42,935 bases of DNA from an uncultured Parafilimonas sp. (GCA_903882935.1 CAIRZB010000073.1:1-42935); one strand, 5' to 3'. Positions 32,160-39,876 are shown, numbered from the stretch's first letter. Numbers and translations: made by a program. Notes: generated from the letters alone by a model not told the origin.

Positions 32160-33062
32160 TTAATATGGTTGAATGCTGTACAATAGCCCGGCGGGTAAAT
32201 ACTGGTTTACAAATGCCCGAACCGTGGCATCCCTTGCCGCATCGGTAGCGGCAATAACGGTATAGGTGGCCGTTGGTATGTAAATTGTAAAATTTATCTG
32301 TCCGGTAAAGGAATATACGTTTATAACAAAGTCAGATGACTTGCCGGTATATACCACACTACTTTTCGTTTCGGTAACACCAGACCTAAAAGGGCTAGTG
32401 TTGGCCACAAAATTATTTTGGATGTAGATGTCGCTTAAAGTAAAGGCAAAGCCGTTATCTGTTACAATCGGCACAAAATCGGCCCCAGCCAATGCGTAGG
32501 TAAATGTGTCGGCATCAATGACAGTTATAGTAAAATACCCATTAAACCAAGGGTAAAAGCCAAAGCCGCTGATGTTGATATTTTGGCCTGTGGTGAAACC
32601 ATGGCCTGCGCAGTAGATGGTGGCCACCCCGCCAATTTGCTGCACAACGGTTGCGGCTTTTGGTGTCGGCTGTACGAAGTTGGTATGGAACCAATTGTTT
32701 AAAGCCCAAGTTAAAACAATGCATTGGCCGTTATAAAGCAATCTTTCACTAAGGCCGATAATATTTTGCTGTATGGGTGTCCAAAAAAGGGGGCTTATAT
32801 CCGGTTGGTTATTTAGGTTGGCATCTTGGATGCTTTGGTAAAATTTATTGTTATAGATAACCTCATTGTATGTAAGGTAGGTGATGCCAGTTGCCCACTG
32901 TTGGGCAGATGCGCCGGTGCGGTAACTGCCCAACCACAAATCGCGCAGCCACTGCACGGGGGTAAGCAAACAGGTTACAAAGGCAATCATTTTACTGTTG
33001 CGTTTATCTGGTGGTAAAACCTGCTGGCCCAATTTACTATATGTTACATCGTATATGCTCAT
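32160..33062 (-). CDS. Baseplate-associated protein with carbohydrate-binding-like module
   Basis: The 300 aa protein follows baseplate J. Residues 1-50 include KMIAFVTCLLTPVQWLRDLW. Residues about 58-97 (T-Y-L-T-Y-N-E-V-I-Y-N-N-K-F-Y-Q-S, then NNQPDISPLFW) match the Y..G/N.xVxY.xxxYx..xx(n)P....W pattern of CBM5/12-like chitin-binding modules also seen in gene 36442. A later block (TVVQQIGGVATIYCAGHGFT, then GQNINISGFGFYPWFNGYF) is an FCCH-like beta domain known in other phage fibres. A gp48-like or fibre role is inferred from position. Confidence 0.5.
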   Translation of the reverse strand: MSIYDVTYSKLGQQVLPPDKRNSKMIAFVTCLLTPVQWLRDLWLGSYRTGASAQQWATGITYLTYNEVIYNNKFYQSIQDANLNNQPDISPLFWTPIQQNIIGLSERLLYNGQCIVLTWALNNWFHTNFVQPTPKAATVVQQIGGVATIYCAGHGFTTGQNINISGFGFYPWFNGYFTITVIDADTFTYALAGADFVPIVTDNGFAFTLSDIYIQNNFVANTSPFRSGVTETKSSVVYTGKSSDFVINVYSFTGQINFTIYIPTATYTVIAATDAARDATVRAFVNQYLPAGLLYSIQPY

Positions 33063-33920
33063 TTACTCCGGTATAAATGTTAATGTATTGGCCAAATCCT
33101 GCCCACTGGTTGTTTCCGGTATAATGTAGCCCGCAATTGTATTCCAGCGCCTGCTTAGCAATGTGCCACTTTGTACCAGGTAAGTACCGCTGCCAAATGC
33201 GGTGCCGTCTGCCCTTGCACTGATGTCTACAAAGGCAACATCATTTACACCTGCCACGGCTTTTATGGCGCCTTCCAAATCGCTTACCCTTACCACACCG
33301 TCAAAAGGTATGGCTGCCAAATAAGCAGCAATGGCGGCGATGACGTTCGCCTGTATAATTGCACTGTACTGGCCTTGGTAAAATATGGTTGCCTTAACAT
33401 AGAGATTGTCGGGGTTTCCACTGGTTACGCTATAGCTTACGCCTGCTATGCCTATGCCGTTAGGTGGCGACAAGTACGCTTGCAGGGCCGCAACCTGCGA
33501 AGCTGTTAAGGCGGCTGGCGGGTTTCCGGTAGCTACCTTCACCAGTACTTGGTTGGCATTGGTGGTGTTTACACTGCAACGGCTTACTATCTGCAAAGTG
33601 GCATCTACAGTAGGGTAATAGGGGGCCAGCCCGGCGGTAAACTGTATTATTTGGGGGTTGGTGGCCGAGTACTGGAACGCTAATATGTTTTTTTGCAGCC
33701 AGGCCTCTGTGGCTGGTGCCGCGCTGGCGGCCACTAACTCTACCTCTGCTGTGAAAATGTCAATGAGTTGCTCAAGTACATTTATGGCCACAGCCATTAT
33801 AAAGGCCAATAGCCGGTATATCGCCCGCTTGCTGGTGCTGGTAAGGGCGGGGCCTAACGTGGTGTCGGCCGCTATATTGTCTAATATCTGTTGTTGTATG
33901 GTTGCTGTGCTGCGTGCCAT
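33063..33920 (-). CDS. Baseplate J-like protein (Mu gp47-like)
   Basis: The 285 aa protein shows typical J-family features: a helical N-terminus (MARSTATIQQQILDNIAADT, RLLAFIMAVAINVLEQLIDI), FSATNPQIIQFTAG-like transitions, the segment YSVTSGNPDNLYVKATIFYQ and VRVSDLEGAIKAVAGVNDVA. In databases such Bacteroidota proteins are sometimes mislabelled as nucleotidyltransferases; no such motif is seen here. J proteins form the baseplate wedge. It lies far from the gpV/gp25 genes (19 kb), so the baseplate genes are split into two groups. Confidence 0.75.
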   Translation of the reverse strand: MARSTATIQQQILDNIAADTTLGPALTSTSKRAIYRLLAFIMAVAINVLEQLIDIFTAEVELVAASAAPATEAWLQKNILAFQYSATNPQIIQFTAGLAPYYPTVDATLQIVSRCSVNTTNANQVLVKVATGNPPAALTASQVAALQAYLSPPNGIGIAGVSYSVTSGNPDNLYVKATIFYQGQYSAIIQANVIAAIAAYLAAIPFDGVVRVSDLEGAIKAVAGVNDVAFVDISARADGTAFGSGTYLVQSGTLLSRRWNTIAGYIIPETTSGQDLANTLTFIPE

Positions 33921-33923
33921 AGG

Positions 33924-34736
33924 TTAATTTGTTTGCGTGTAAATGATGGTGAGCAATACGCCGTTGTCAATAAATAGGGCCGTGTCGGTAATGGTTAAAA
34001 AGCCGTTGGTACTGTCCCAGCTCCATTGGTTGTTGCGCAGGGGCTTAATATCGTTTATTACTAGGCATATTACCGCGCCGGCAATGCTTTGGCCGGCGTT
34101 GCTGCGCGGGTAAAACACGGTTTGGCCCGGAACGTTGTTAACGATGCTTGCGCTGCGGGTTTGCGTCGGCGGTGCAACGGCGTATTGGTTAGCGTAAACC
34201 AACCTGTCGGCTACGTAGCTGTCTAGTTGCAAATCGGTGGGGGCTGCCTTTTCGGTGTAGGTTGTTTTTAAATTGTCGAATACAGTGCTGTCTATCATAT
34301 TGGTAACGAAATGAATTACCAAGTGGTACAGGTTGTCATGGTCATTGTCAACAGTTTCTGCCGTCCGTATCATTTCGTTGCAGCCTGCCGGTATAAAATA
34401 GCTTAAGGCCTTAACAATTTGGTCGCGCACGTCAAACACCACCAAGTCATCTTCAAACGTGCCGTCTTGCGCATCATACCATTCGTGCAGTAAGTGTATG
34501 CTAAAACGAATTTCGGCGGTTTGTAGACCCGGCCCGCCCAGTTGCTGGTATCCAGTGTCGTTAGTTACTTCAACAAACGCCGCCGGGTTGCCAAAGGCTG
34601 GGTATTCGCCCCTGCGCAGGTGTACGAGCTGGTTGTTCCAAATGCGCACGGTGGGCAGTAGGGTAATGCCATTTTCATCAGTAATGTCATTAAGCCTAGT
34701 AAGTACATCTTGTATGGCTGGTTTTATGCCGGGCAT
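33924..34736 (-). CDS. Phage structural protein, probable tail terminator/gp37-like N-terminus
   Basis: The 270 aa protein follows the portal. Its first 150 residues (IKPAIQDVLTRLNDITDENG, LPTVRIWNNQLVHLRRGEYP, RFSIHLLHEWYDAQDG) have the mixed alpha/beta layout of tail terminator proteins. The C-terminal third (SIVNNVPGQTVFYPRSNAGQ, IKPLRNNQWSWDSTNGFLTI) looks like a separate beta module. Position between portal and baseplate J supports a head-tail joining or tail-end role. The assignment is by analogy only. Confidence 0.45.
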   Translation of the reverse strand: MPGIKPAIQDVLTRLNDITDENGITLLPTVRIWNNQLVHLRRGEYPAFGNPAAFVEVTNDTGYQQLGGPGLQTAEIRFSIHLLHEWYDAQDGTFEDDLVVFDVRDQIVKALSYFIPAGCNEMIRTAETVDNDHDNLYHLVIHFVTNMIDSTVFDNLKTTYTEKAAPTDLQLDSYVADRLVYANQYAVAPPTQTRSASIVNNVPGQTVFYPRSNAGQSIAGAVICLVINDIKPLRNNQWSWDSTNGFLTITDTALFIDNGVLLTIIYTQTN

Positions 34737-34980
34737 GGGTATATGATTTGAAAATGATGGAATGTGAAAATTTGATCATGAGGCAACCTGAAAATTTGAT
34801 TACCAGAATTTGGCTTGAAAGCCAAATTGATTGCATAAAAAGTTAAATGAGTCGATTAGGGAATGGCGAGGCTGTTTATATATCGGCGCAAGTAGCCAGC
34901 TCAAAATACACACCCATTGCCTTCTTTCTTGCTATTATGAATGTTTGGTTGAGGCCCGTACATTTTTTATTTTAGAAAGC
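34737..34980. other. AT-rich gap with TTTGAAAAT repeats
   Basis: Just upstream of the gp37-like gene, the plus strand carries ATTTGAAAATGATGG, TGTGAAAATTTGATC and CCTGAAAATTTGATT. No gene is seen. The repeats resemble those at 25429 and 28296. Confidence 0.5.
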
Positions 34981-36273
34981 TTAGCCCATTGGGTCAATTG
35001 CCTCATTTTCAAGTGTATTCACGGGTATGCCGGTGCGTGCCGTAAAATATTGCCAGTCGGGCTGGCCGCCTGCATTTTTAATAGTTTGAAAAATATCGGC
35101 GGTCAGTTTGTTGCTTTCGTCCTCCCGCTCACGCAAGGCTTGTTTTTCGCCGTCGTTTTTAAAGCTGAACGTCAAATCGCTCGGTATTGCAAAGCCAAGT
35201 GTCCGCATTTTGGGTAGCAATTGGGTATTTATCAGCGCTTCAACAAAACGGCCATCTTTGGTTTGCTTGTCCATCATGGCCATAACAACCGGGTTGCTTT
35301 GCCTGTCTCCGTTGTTGCCCAATCGCCCGGGCACACTGTCAGCCGCGTCTGCATGGCCTAGTATAATTTTGGAGATTACTTTTTGGCAGCGGGCTTCCAA
35401 ATTGTCGTACGCCTGGTAGCCGTTGCCACCAAGGCGGGTTTCCAGAAAGTTTATGTCGTCAGTTGGGTCAATGAGGGCGAAACCCGCGCTACCCATGTTT
35501 TTTATGGCTTCAAAAAGTTCTGCCCGCTCGGCCTCGGTGGTTTTGGTGGTTTTCCCCACCCTGTAGGGCATGGCATACAGTTCCACAAAATCTGCATTAA
35601 AGCCAAGGGTGTTTCGCAGGAATATTTCGTATAATGCGATGTTGTAAAGAAGGCCATAACCGCAATTAGGCGTGCCGCTTTGGCCGGGTGTTTTTACCCA
35701 AATGTGCCAATTGGCATAAGGCTCGTCCAAAAAAGGCGTGCCTGTAAGCGAGTAAACAAGGCTGGTAACATTTTCCCGGTCAGGGCTTATATTCCAGCGT
35801 CGAACCGGTTGTATGTTAGTAAAGGCACCATCTGTAATGTCGCCAAGTGCGATGAGGCTGTAGCCGAAAAAGAGTGCATCAAGCGCATATTCCAAAAATA
35901 GCTGAAACCATTGCTGGCTGCGGAAGTATCGGTTCCATGTCTCGCTTTCTATACCAGTACCGCCGGTTAGGGCAAAATCGCGCAGCAGGGTAAGATCCTT
36001 GCGGCGTTCCATCAGCGCAAATACGTGACCGTTCAGTACGGTGTCAATATAAAGCCGCTGCATACGAACACGGTGCGGAAACCAAGCCAGCTCGGCCTCG
36101 CTGACCGCCTCCCTCCACATGGCTATATCGTGCCGCAGGCGCTGTAGTTGCACCGGGCTTATGCTGTTGCTTAGGTTGCGTGTAACCTGCGGCTTGGTTG
36201 GCATGGAGGCTGTTTTTTGGGCGGGCGAAGCGGCCCAGGCAACGGCATTTCTAATAGATTGGGGAAGGCGCAT
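34981..36273 (-). CDS. Portal protein (DUF935/Mu gp29-like)
   Basis: The 430 aa protein contains the characteristic blocks of DUF935 portals: QLQRLRHDIAMWREAVSEAE, MQRLYIDTVLNGHVFALMER, TWNRYFRSQQWFQLFLEYAL, NIQPVRRWNISPDRENVTSL, and a C-terminal part with LEARCQKVISKIILGHADAA and FSFKNDGEKQALREREDESN. It forms the dodecameric ring at the head vertex through which DNA passes. It lies second in the leftward operon, after the gp36-like gene rather than after a terminase. No MuF/gp30-like gene follows it. Confidence 0.85.
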   Translation of the reverse strand: MRLPQSIRNAVAWAASPAQKTASMPTKPQVTRNLSNSISPVQLQRLRHDIAMWREAVSEAELAWFPHRVRMQRLYIDTVLNGHVFALMERRKDLTLLRDFALTGGTGIESETWNRYFRSQQWFQLFLEYALDALFFGYSLIALGDITDGAFTNIQPVRRWNISPDRENVTSLVYSLTGTPFLDEPYANWHIWVKTPGQSGTPNCGYGLLYNIALYEIFLRNTLGFNADFVELYAMPYRVGKTTKTTEAERAELFEAIKNMGSAGFALIDPTDDINFLETRLGGNGYQAYDNLEARCQKVISKIILGHADAADSVPGRLGNNGDRQSNPVVMAMMDKQTKDGRFVEALINTQLLPKMRTLGFAIPSDLTFSFKNDGEKQALREREDESNKLTADIFQTIKNAGGQPDWQYFTARTGIPVNTLENEAIDPMG

Positions 36274-36441
36274 GGCAGGGTGTGTGGGTTTATGGTTGTT
36301 AATATTTGCTCGTTCACGGGTTTGTAATTACGCCGGTAGCCGGGTAGTGCTTTCAAATAGGGATGGTGCTGCTATGTTACCGTGTCAGTTTGTTTGGCAG
36401 CACAAAGGGCAAAATTATCCCGGCGAGGATATGGCAAACGC
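36274..36441. other. Short gap before portal gene, nothing identified
   Basis: About 170 bases between gp36-like and portal genes. Small frames here are shadows of the portal region. No strong hairpin or promoter was seen. Confidence 0.4.
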
Positions 36442-37326
36442 CTAATAAGTGTTGTTGTTTTTTATTGCCCCGCCATAACGTATGCGCATGCCTTGTGCAG
36501 GTTGTAAGGCAGGCAGGGCTGGGGTTATGCCTCCACCTGCGCAGGCGTTAAGCCATTTGCGGGCTTCTTCGCAACGCTTGGCGCGCAGGTCGGGTATGTT
36601 GCGGGGCGCAATACGGCTGTGCAAGTGGTATAGGGCTATGTCGGCAACGGCGGTAACAAGTTGTGGGTCGCGGTTGTCGCCCAAAGCCCAATAGGCTATG
36701 TTAGTGGGCAACACACCGGCGGCAATGCTGTATGGCACTGGTAAGCCCCAATACGCAGTGCCATTTTGCGGATCGTCTGGGAAAACATTAGCGGAAGGTA
36801 TATTTTGGGAACTTAAAAATTGCAGCTTAGTATCTGCATCAAATACGTGGGTCGCAGCAACGCAGGTGTAGGTGCTGTTTTTGTAAAACACCGCATCCCC
36901 TTTGTTGTAAAGGCGGGTGTATGTAAAAGGCGGGCATGGTGCGGCTGCAAAGTAAACACTGTGCTGTGCCCCTAAAAGGCTCCAGTGGGCAGGGTTGAAT
37001 GCTTCCCCTGCCGTAAACACGGTATTGCAGGCATAGCCATTGCCTTGGTACACAACACAATCCCCGGTGTTATAGGTTGCAACGGCGTTGTAGGCGGCAT
37101 AATCAATCACTATGCGGCTGTTAGCGTTGTATTGGGTGTTTGTGTTCCAAGGCAGTGTGGGTGCAAATTCGTCAGCAAGGTAAAACCGTTGGGTAAGGTA
37201 ACTCGTTGCTTCGGCCACAGCCGATAGCTCTGCGGCTGCAAGCACTAATGGGTCGCTACCGGTAATCTGGGCCAAGTTTTCCGGCTGGATGTGCTTTTTA
37301 TAGTCTGAGGGTATTAGGTAGGGCAA
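36442..37326 (-). CDS. gp36-like (DUF1320) head protein with inserted carbohydrate-binding-like modules
   Basis: The N-terminal part (MPYLIPSDYKKHIQPENLAQ; LAAAELSAVAEATSYLTQRF) and C-terminal part (DPQLVTAVADIALYHLHSRI, RNIPDLRAKRCEEARKWLNA) match DUF1320/Mu gp36 proteins, which are about 140 aa. Here 294 aa are present because two modules are inserted: residues about 85-118 (Y-N-T-G-D-C-V-V-Y-Q-G-N-G-Y, then NPAHWSLLG) and 138-194 (RLYNKGDAVFYKNSTYTC, ending A-Y-W-G-L). These resemble CBM5/12 chitin-binding repeats. It is the first gene of the leftward structural operon. Confidence 0.7.
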   Translation of the reverse strand: MPYLIPSDYKKHIQPENLAQITGSDPLVLAAAELSAVAEATSYLTQRFYLADEFAPTLPWNTNTQYNANSRIVIDYAAYNAVATYNTGDCVVYQGNGYACNTVFTAGEAFNPAHWSLLGAQHSVYFAAAPCPPFTYTRLYNKGDAVFYKNSTYTCVAATHVFDADTKLQFLSSQNIPSANVFPDDPQNGTAYWGLPVPYSIAAGVLPTNIAYWALGDNRDPQLVTAVADIALYHLHSRIAPRNIPDLRAKRCEEARKWLNACAGGGITPALPALQPAQGMRIRYGGAIKNNNTY

Positions 37327-37435
37327 TTGTCTAAAATTTTTAGCTAAATTAGTAAAAGAATTAGTATTTCAAAAAAAAATTTTGAGAAAAAGACGGACTC
37401 GCTTTATCTAAGGTTGGTTTTTGGGCAGTATGTGG

Positions 37436-37446
37436 TTGGCAGCCAA
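37436..37446. promoter_or_regulatory. TTGGC-A-GCCAA palindrome
   Basis: An exact 5+1+5 palindrome just left of the operator at 37472-37501, with the same GCCAA/TTGGC core. It may be an extra repressor half-site. Confidence 0.35.
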
Positions 37447-37471
37447 TGTATTTTTTACATTAAAAAAAAAA

Positions 37472-37501
37472 TTGCCAAGTGTCAAAATTGCGATTTGGCA
37501 A
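37472..37501. promoter_or_regulatory. Repressor operator upstream of structural operon
   Basis: TTGCCAA (37472-37478) and TTGGCAA (37495-37501) form an inverted repeat with a 16-base spacer. The same half-sites occur in the operator at 38236-38276. It lies between the end of the repressor gene and the first leftward structural gene, so it could control late transcription directly. Confidence 0.55.
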
Positions 37502-37521
37502 AAGGCTTACCTAAGCACCAT

Positions 37522-38220
37522 TTAAATAGGGTTTAAAACAAACTGTGCCTGGTAAAGCCTTATTATGTCACGTTTATACAGTGGGGTTGTTTTTGCATTT
37601 TCGTTATAAGGCACAAGCAATATCCTTTCCTCATCTGTTGGGTAGGGGTGTATGTATTTAATGGTTTCTATGCCGTTTTTTGTGTGTACTATATAAACAT
37701 CACCAAAAATAATCACATTAAAATCTACAATCTCCATACCACCTACCAAAGCATGGTTGCGTATAAGGGGGTACATGCTGTCGCCTTTTGCCCGGCATGC
37801 GTAGTTGCATTTTCGGTACTGTGGTATGGAGAGCCAAAAATCAGGCTGCCCCAAATGTTCATCCCGGTAACTTTCCACGGTACTAAGGGTTGCGGGCGAG
37901 GCCTCAAATACAGGTATGCCGGTGGGAGTGGTTTCGTTTTTAAGGTTCCTTCGGGTGGCTATATAGCTCAATGGGTCATTGCCAATTACGTCACCAGGCA
38001 ACATGTTGAGGATGCCAGGCTGACGGCCTTTTGGAACTTTTTCCAATTCGGCCAGCCATTGCGCTAAAATTGCATTGTCGGTGGTTTTTGGGTTGGCACT
38101 GCCATCCACCCATTTATACAGCCGGTCTTTGCTAATGCCTGTAAAACTTGCTATTTCAGTAATTTTATAGGCTTTATTTTTTACCAATTCGCGTATTTTG
38201 TCTATTGCAGGCTTATCCAT
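37522..38220 (-). CDS. CI-like phage repressor with HTH and S24/LexA-type domain
   Basis: The 232 aa protein has an N-terminal HTH (YKITEIASFTGISKDRLYKW, then V-D-G-S-A-N-P) and a C-terminal S24 domain: Ser148 in K-G-D-S-M-Y-P-L and the matching Lys188 in I-E-T-I-K-Y-I. S24 domains self-cleave when RecA is activated. The cleavable Ala-Gly or Cys-Gly pair is not visible in the linker, where GIPVFEASPA is found instead, so self-cleavage is uncertain. It is divergent from the early region, and its own promoter region holds the operator 38236-38276, implying autoregulation and maintenance of lysogeny. Confidence 0.85.
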   Translation of the reverse strand: MDKPAIDKIRELVKNKAYKITEIASFTGISKDRLYKWVDGSANPKTTDNAILAQWLAELEKVPKGRQPGILNMLPGDVIGNDPLSYIATRRNLKNETTPTGIPVFEASPATLSTVESYRDEHLGQPDFWLSIPQYRKCNYACRAKGDSMYPLIRNHALVGGMEIVDFNVIIFGDVYIVHTKNGIETIKYIHPYPTDEERILLVPYNENAKTTPLYKRDIIRLYQAQFVLNPI

Positions 38221-38235
38221 TTGATTTTCATTTAA

Positions 38236-38276
38236 TTGCCAAATATATTAGATTTTTTTACTAAAATATTTGGCAA
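38236..38276. promoter_or_regulatory. Main repressor operator overlapping divergent promoters
   Basis: TTGCCAAATAT (38236-38246) and ATATTTGGCAA (38266-38276) are perfect 11-bp inverted arms. An inner TTAG/CTAA pair (38248-38251 and 38261-38264) adds symmetry. The right arm covers the -33 region of the rightward promoter, and the left arm contains a minus-strand TATATTTG -7 for the repressor. Confidence 0.75.
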
Positions 38277-38301
38277 ATTAGAAATAGTTCTACTATCTTT
38301 G
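38270..38301 (+). promoter_or_regulatory. Rightward early promoter
   Basis: TTG (38270-38272) and TATCTTTG (38294-38301) match the Bacteroidota -33/-7 pattern, with 21 bases between them. The -33 lies within the right operator arm, so repressor binding would block RNA polymerase. Confidence 0.7.
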
Positions 38302-38322
38302 ATCCATCAAAAGTACAAAAAT

Positions 38323-38409
38323 ATGTATATCAGTAATGACGAAAACGGTGATAGCCTGATGGTATTTACAAGCCTTATTCCCTCGGTATACCGTTACAGT
38401 AAAAAGTAA
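38323..38409 (+). CDS. Possible 28-aa leader peptide of early transcript
   Basis: ATG at 38323, 22 bases after the early -7 element, opens a 28-codon frame (MYISNDENGDSLMVFTSLIP ... YRYSKK) ending TAA. It is the first frame of the rightward transcript. It may be a true small protein, comparable in position to cro/ner, or a leader. No HTH is visible. Confidence 0.4.
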   Translation: MYISNDENGDSLMVFTSLIPSVYRYSKK

Positions 38410-38748
38410 GCCTAAAACTTACCAGCCTCCAAAAAAATATTTAACAACAGCAATTTTTCAACCCTAAACCCGCAGCCCTAAACCCTTTAATGTGTCACCC
38501 CATGCCCTAAACCGCAGCACGCAATAAGCCTGCAATGCCTCGCACCGGGCATAACATCCCAACTTTGCAACGCAGTTTTTTAAAGCCCGGCTATTCCTGG
38601 CCGGGCTATTTAAACAAATGCAATTATGGTGATGGCTGTGCTGAAGCCCAGAAGATGCTATGCTTGCGCGGTATTACACTACAATAAAAATTGATAGGTA
38701 AACCACCCGTTGAACAATAAAATATTTAACCCTAAACCTAATAAAATT
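38410..38748. other. Early-region gap with CCCTAAACC repeats and a GC-rich hairpin
   Basis: CCCTAAACC occurs at 38462, 38476, 38515 and 38730. The hairpin AGCCCGGC/GCCGGGCT (38584-38591 and 38600-38607) is flanked by A/T runs and may be an early terminator or attenuator. No gene longer than about 40 codons is convincing. Confidence 0.55.
38584..38607. terminator. GC-rich hairpin, possible early terminator
   Basis: Eight-base arms with loop TATTCCTG; T-runs are present on the left and an ATTTAAA follows on the right, so direction is unclear. Confidence 0.5.
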
Positions 38749-39024
38749 ATGTGCCACCCAGAAGCTGCCGCATACCATCACCACTATACTGCGCTTGAAG
38801 AACAGCGCAGGAAGGCATTAGCCACCTTTCGGCAATCCTTTCCAGGCTTGCCGACCGTGTTTTCCAACTGCCTCATATACCGATGTTTGCCTGGCGGCCA
38901 CGTAAGCCATACAACCCAAGCCAACGCACATATTAACGCGCTCGGCCTTCCGCTTTGCGTGCAGCGTGTAAGCTGTGGCACGCAGTATGCTATCCGTATT
39001 CAATTTGTTGAAGAACTTATTTAG
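38749..39024 (+). CDS. Small early phage protein of unknown function
   Basis: The ATG at 38749 is chosen over a TTG at 38710. The 91 aa product begins MCHPEAAAYHHHYTALEEQR, then RKALATFRQSFPGLPTVFSN and ends GTQYAIRIQFVEELI. It is rich in His and Cys (MCHPE, NCLIYRC, VSHTT), but no standard zinc motif could be assigned. It is the first clear gene of the rightward early region and probably shares the repressor-controlled promoter. Family unknown. Confidence 0.55.
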   Translation: MCHPEAAAYHHHYTALEEQRRKALATFRQSFPGLPTVFSNCLIYRCLPGGHVSHTTQANAHINALGLPLCVQRVSCGTQYAIRIQFVEELI

Positions 39025-39050
39025 CGGGGATATTAAATCCGCCGTTCAGG

Positions 39051-39333
39051 ATGTTGAAAGCAAAAAAGGTGCGTGTAGGCTTGCAATATATAGGCCATAA
39101 AAAAATAACGTGTAGCGGCGTTTTTAGTATCCCAACAGAGGCAGCACCTGCATGCACTAGGTTGCATACTGCGCCAAATTGAATACCGCGCTTGGCTTGC
39201 AGGGGCCGACCCTGAATTTTACAACAGCCAAATGGGTGAATATGTTATGCAATATGCACTTCGGCTTAGCCAACTTGCGCAAAGTGTTTTTAAAAAGGGC
39301 TTACATACACCCAATGCTATGCTGATAGGGTAA
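39051..39333 (+). pseudogene. Small early gene split by a frameshift (or two small ORFs)
   Basis: The first frame (39051-39182, MLKAKKVRVGLQYIGHKKIT, then CSGVFSIPTEAAP) ends TGA. The +1 frame, open from 39109 to TAA 39331-39333, reads HALGCILRQIEYRAWLAGAD and GEYVMQYALRLSQLAQSVFK, but lacks a good start before an internal ATG. The second part looks protein-like (amphipathic helices), so a damaged gene or a +1 frameshift gene is likely. Not resolved by inspection. Confidence 0.35.
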
Positions 39334-39696
39334 CTAATAGTTTAATGCCCGTATCAGGGACACCGGTTAGCTGAACAGTATTGTTTATTTGGGGCAGGTT
39401 GCCAAAGGCCTGCTGTTCTAATGACTATCCGAAATTTGGCTTAAGCGTAAAACAATGCCCATTTAATGGATCTGTGGAGACACAAATCCGGGGGAAAGGC
39501 CAAGGTTGTGTGCCCACATCCGTATTATGGGCTTGACCATACAGCCTTGGCTTTTTTTCAAAAAAATCAGCTAAACCAAATTGAGGATAGTCATTGTTGT
39601 TTTAACCACCGATTGTTTTGCCAAGTATACCCGCCAACAAACCCTTAAACAGCCAACACCTTGCCGCGCCTGGCTGTTGGCAAAATAAAAAACAGT
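39334..39696. other. Early-region gap with operator-like half-sites
   Basis: A 60-codon frame (39466-39648) is present but has no recognisable feature. TTGCCAAGTAT (39618-39628) and TTGGCAA (39677-39683) resemble the repressor half-sites, 52 bases apart. GCCAACA (39652-39658) and TGTTGGC (39675-39681) form a further inverted repeat. No other gene seen. Confidence 0.35.
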
Positions 39697-39876
39697 ATGC
39701 TTAATTTATTATACCGTGTTATGCAACCATTTACCATTTACAAAGGTGTTGCAATAACCCAATGCAATGGTTTTTATAAGGCCATAGGAGGCACCTACGA
39801 AAACATTCAACAGGCCAAGGATGCAGTAGACAAAGCCTGTAAGGCGATTGCCGCAAGCTTAGCGGGCAGGCATTAA
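39697..39876 (+). CDS. Small early phage protein
   Basis: The 59 aa product from ATG 39697 (MLNLLYRVMQPFTIYKGVAI) continues TQCNGFYKAIGGTYENIQQA and ends KDAVDKACKAIAASLAGRH. It has a strand pair followed by one amphipathic helix, a typical small phage orphan. A shorter start at MQPFTIYKG is possible. It lies 24 bases before the next gene, which suggests cotranscription. Function unknown. Confidence 0.55.
   Translation: MLNLLYRVMQPFTIYKGVAITQCNGFYKAIGGTYENIQQAKDAVDKACKAIAASLAGRH

Noticed and set aside
33063-33920. Possible nucleotidyltransferase label for this protein
   Set aside because: No nucleotidyltransferase motif is visible; sequence and position fit a baseplate J-like protein.
39466-39648. 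A 60-codon plus-strand frame in the early region
   Set aside because: Unusual composition rich in His, Cys and Pro without a motif; no good context. Left as part of the gap description.
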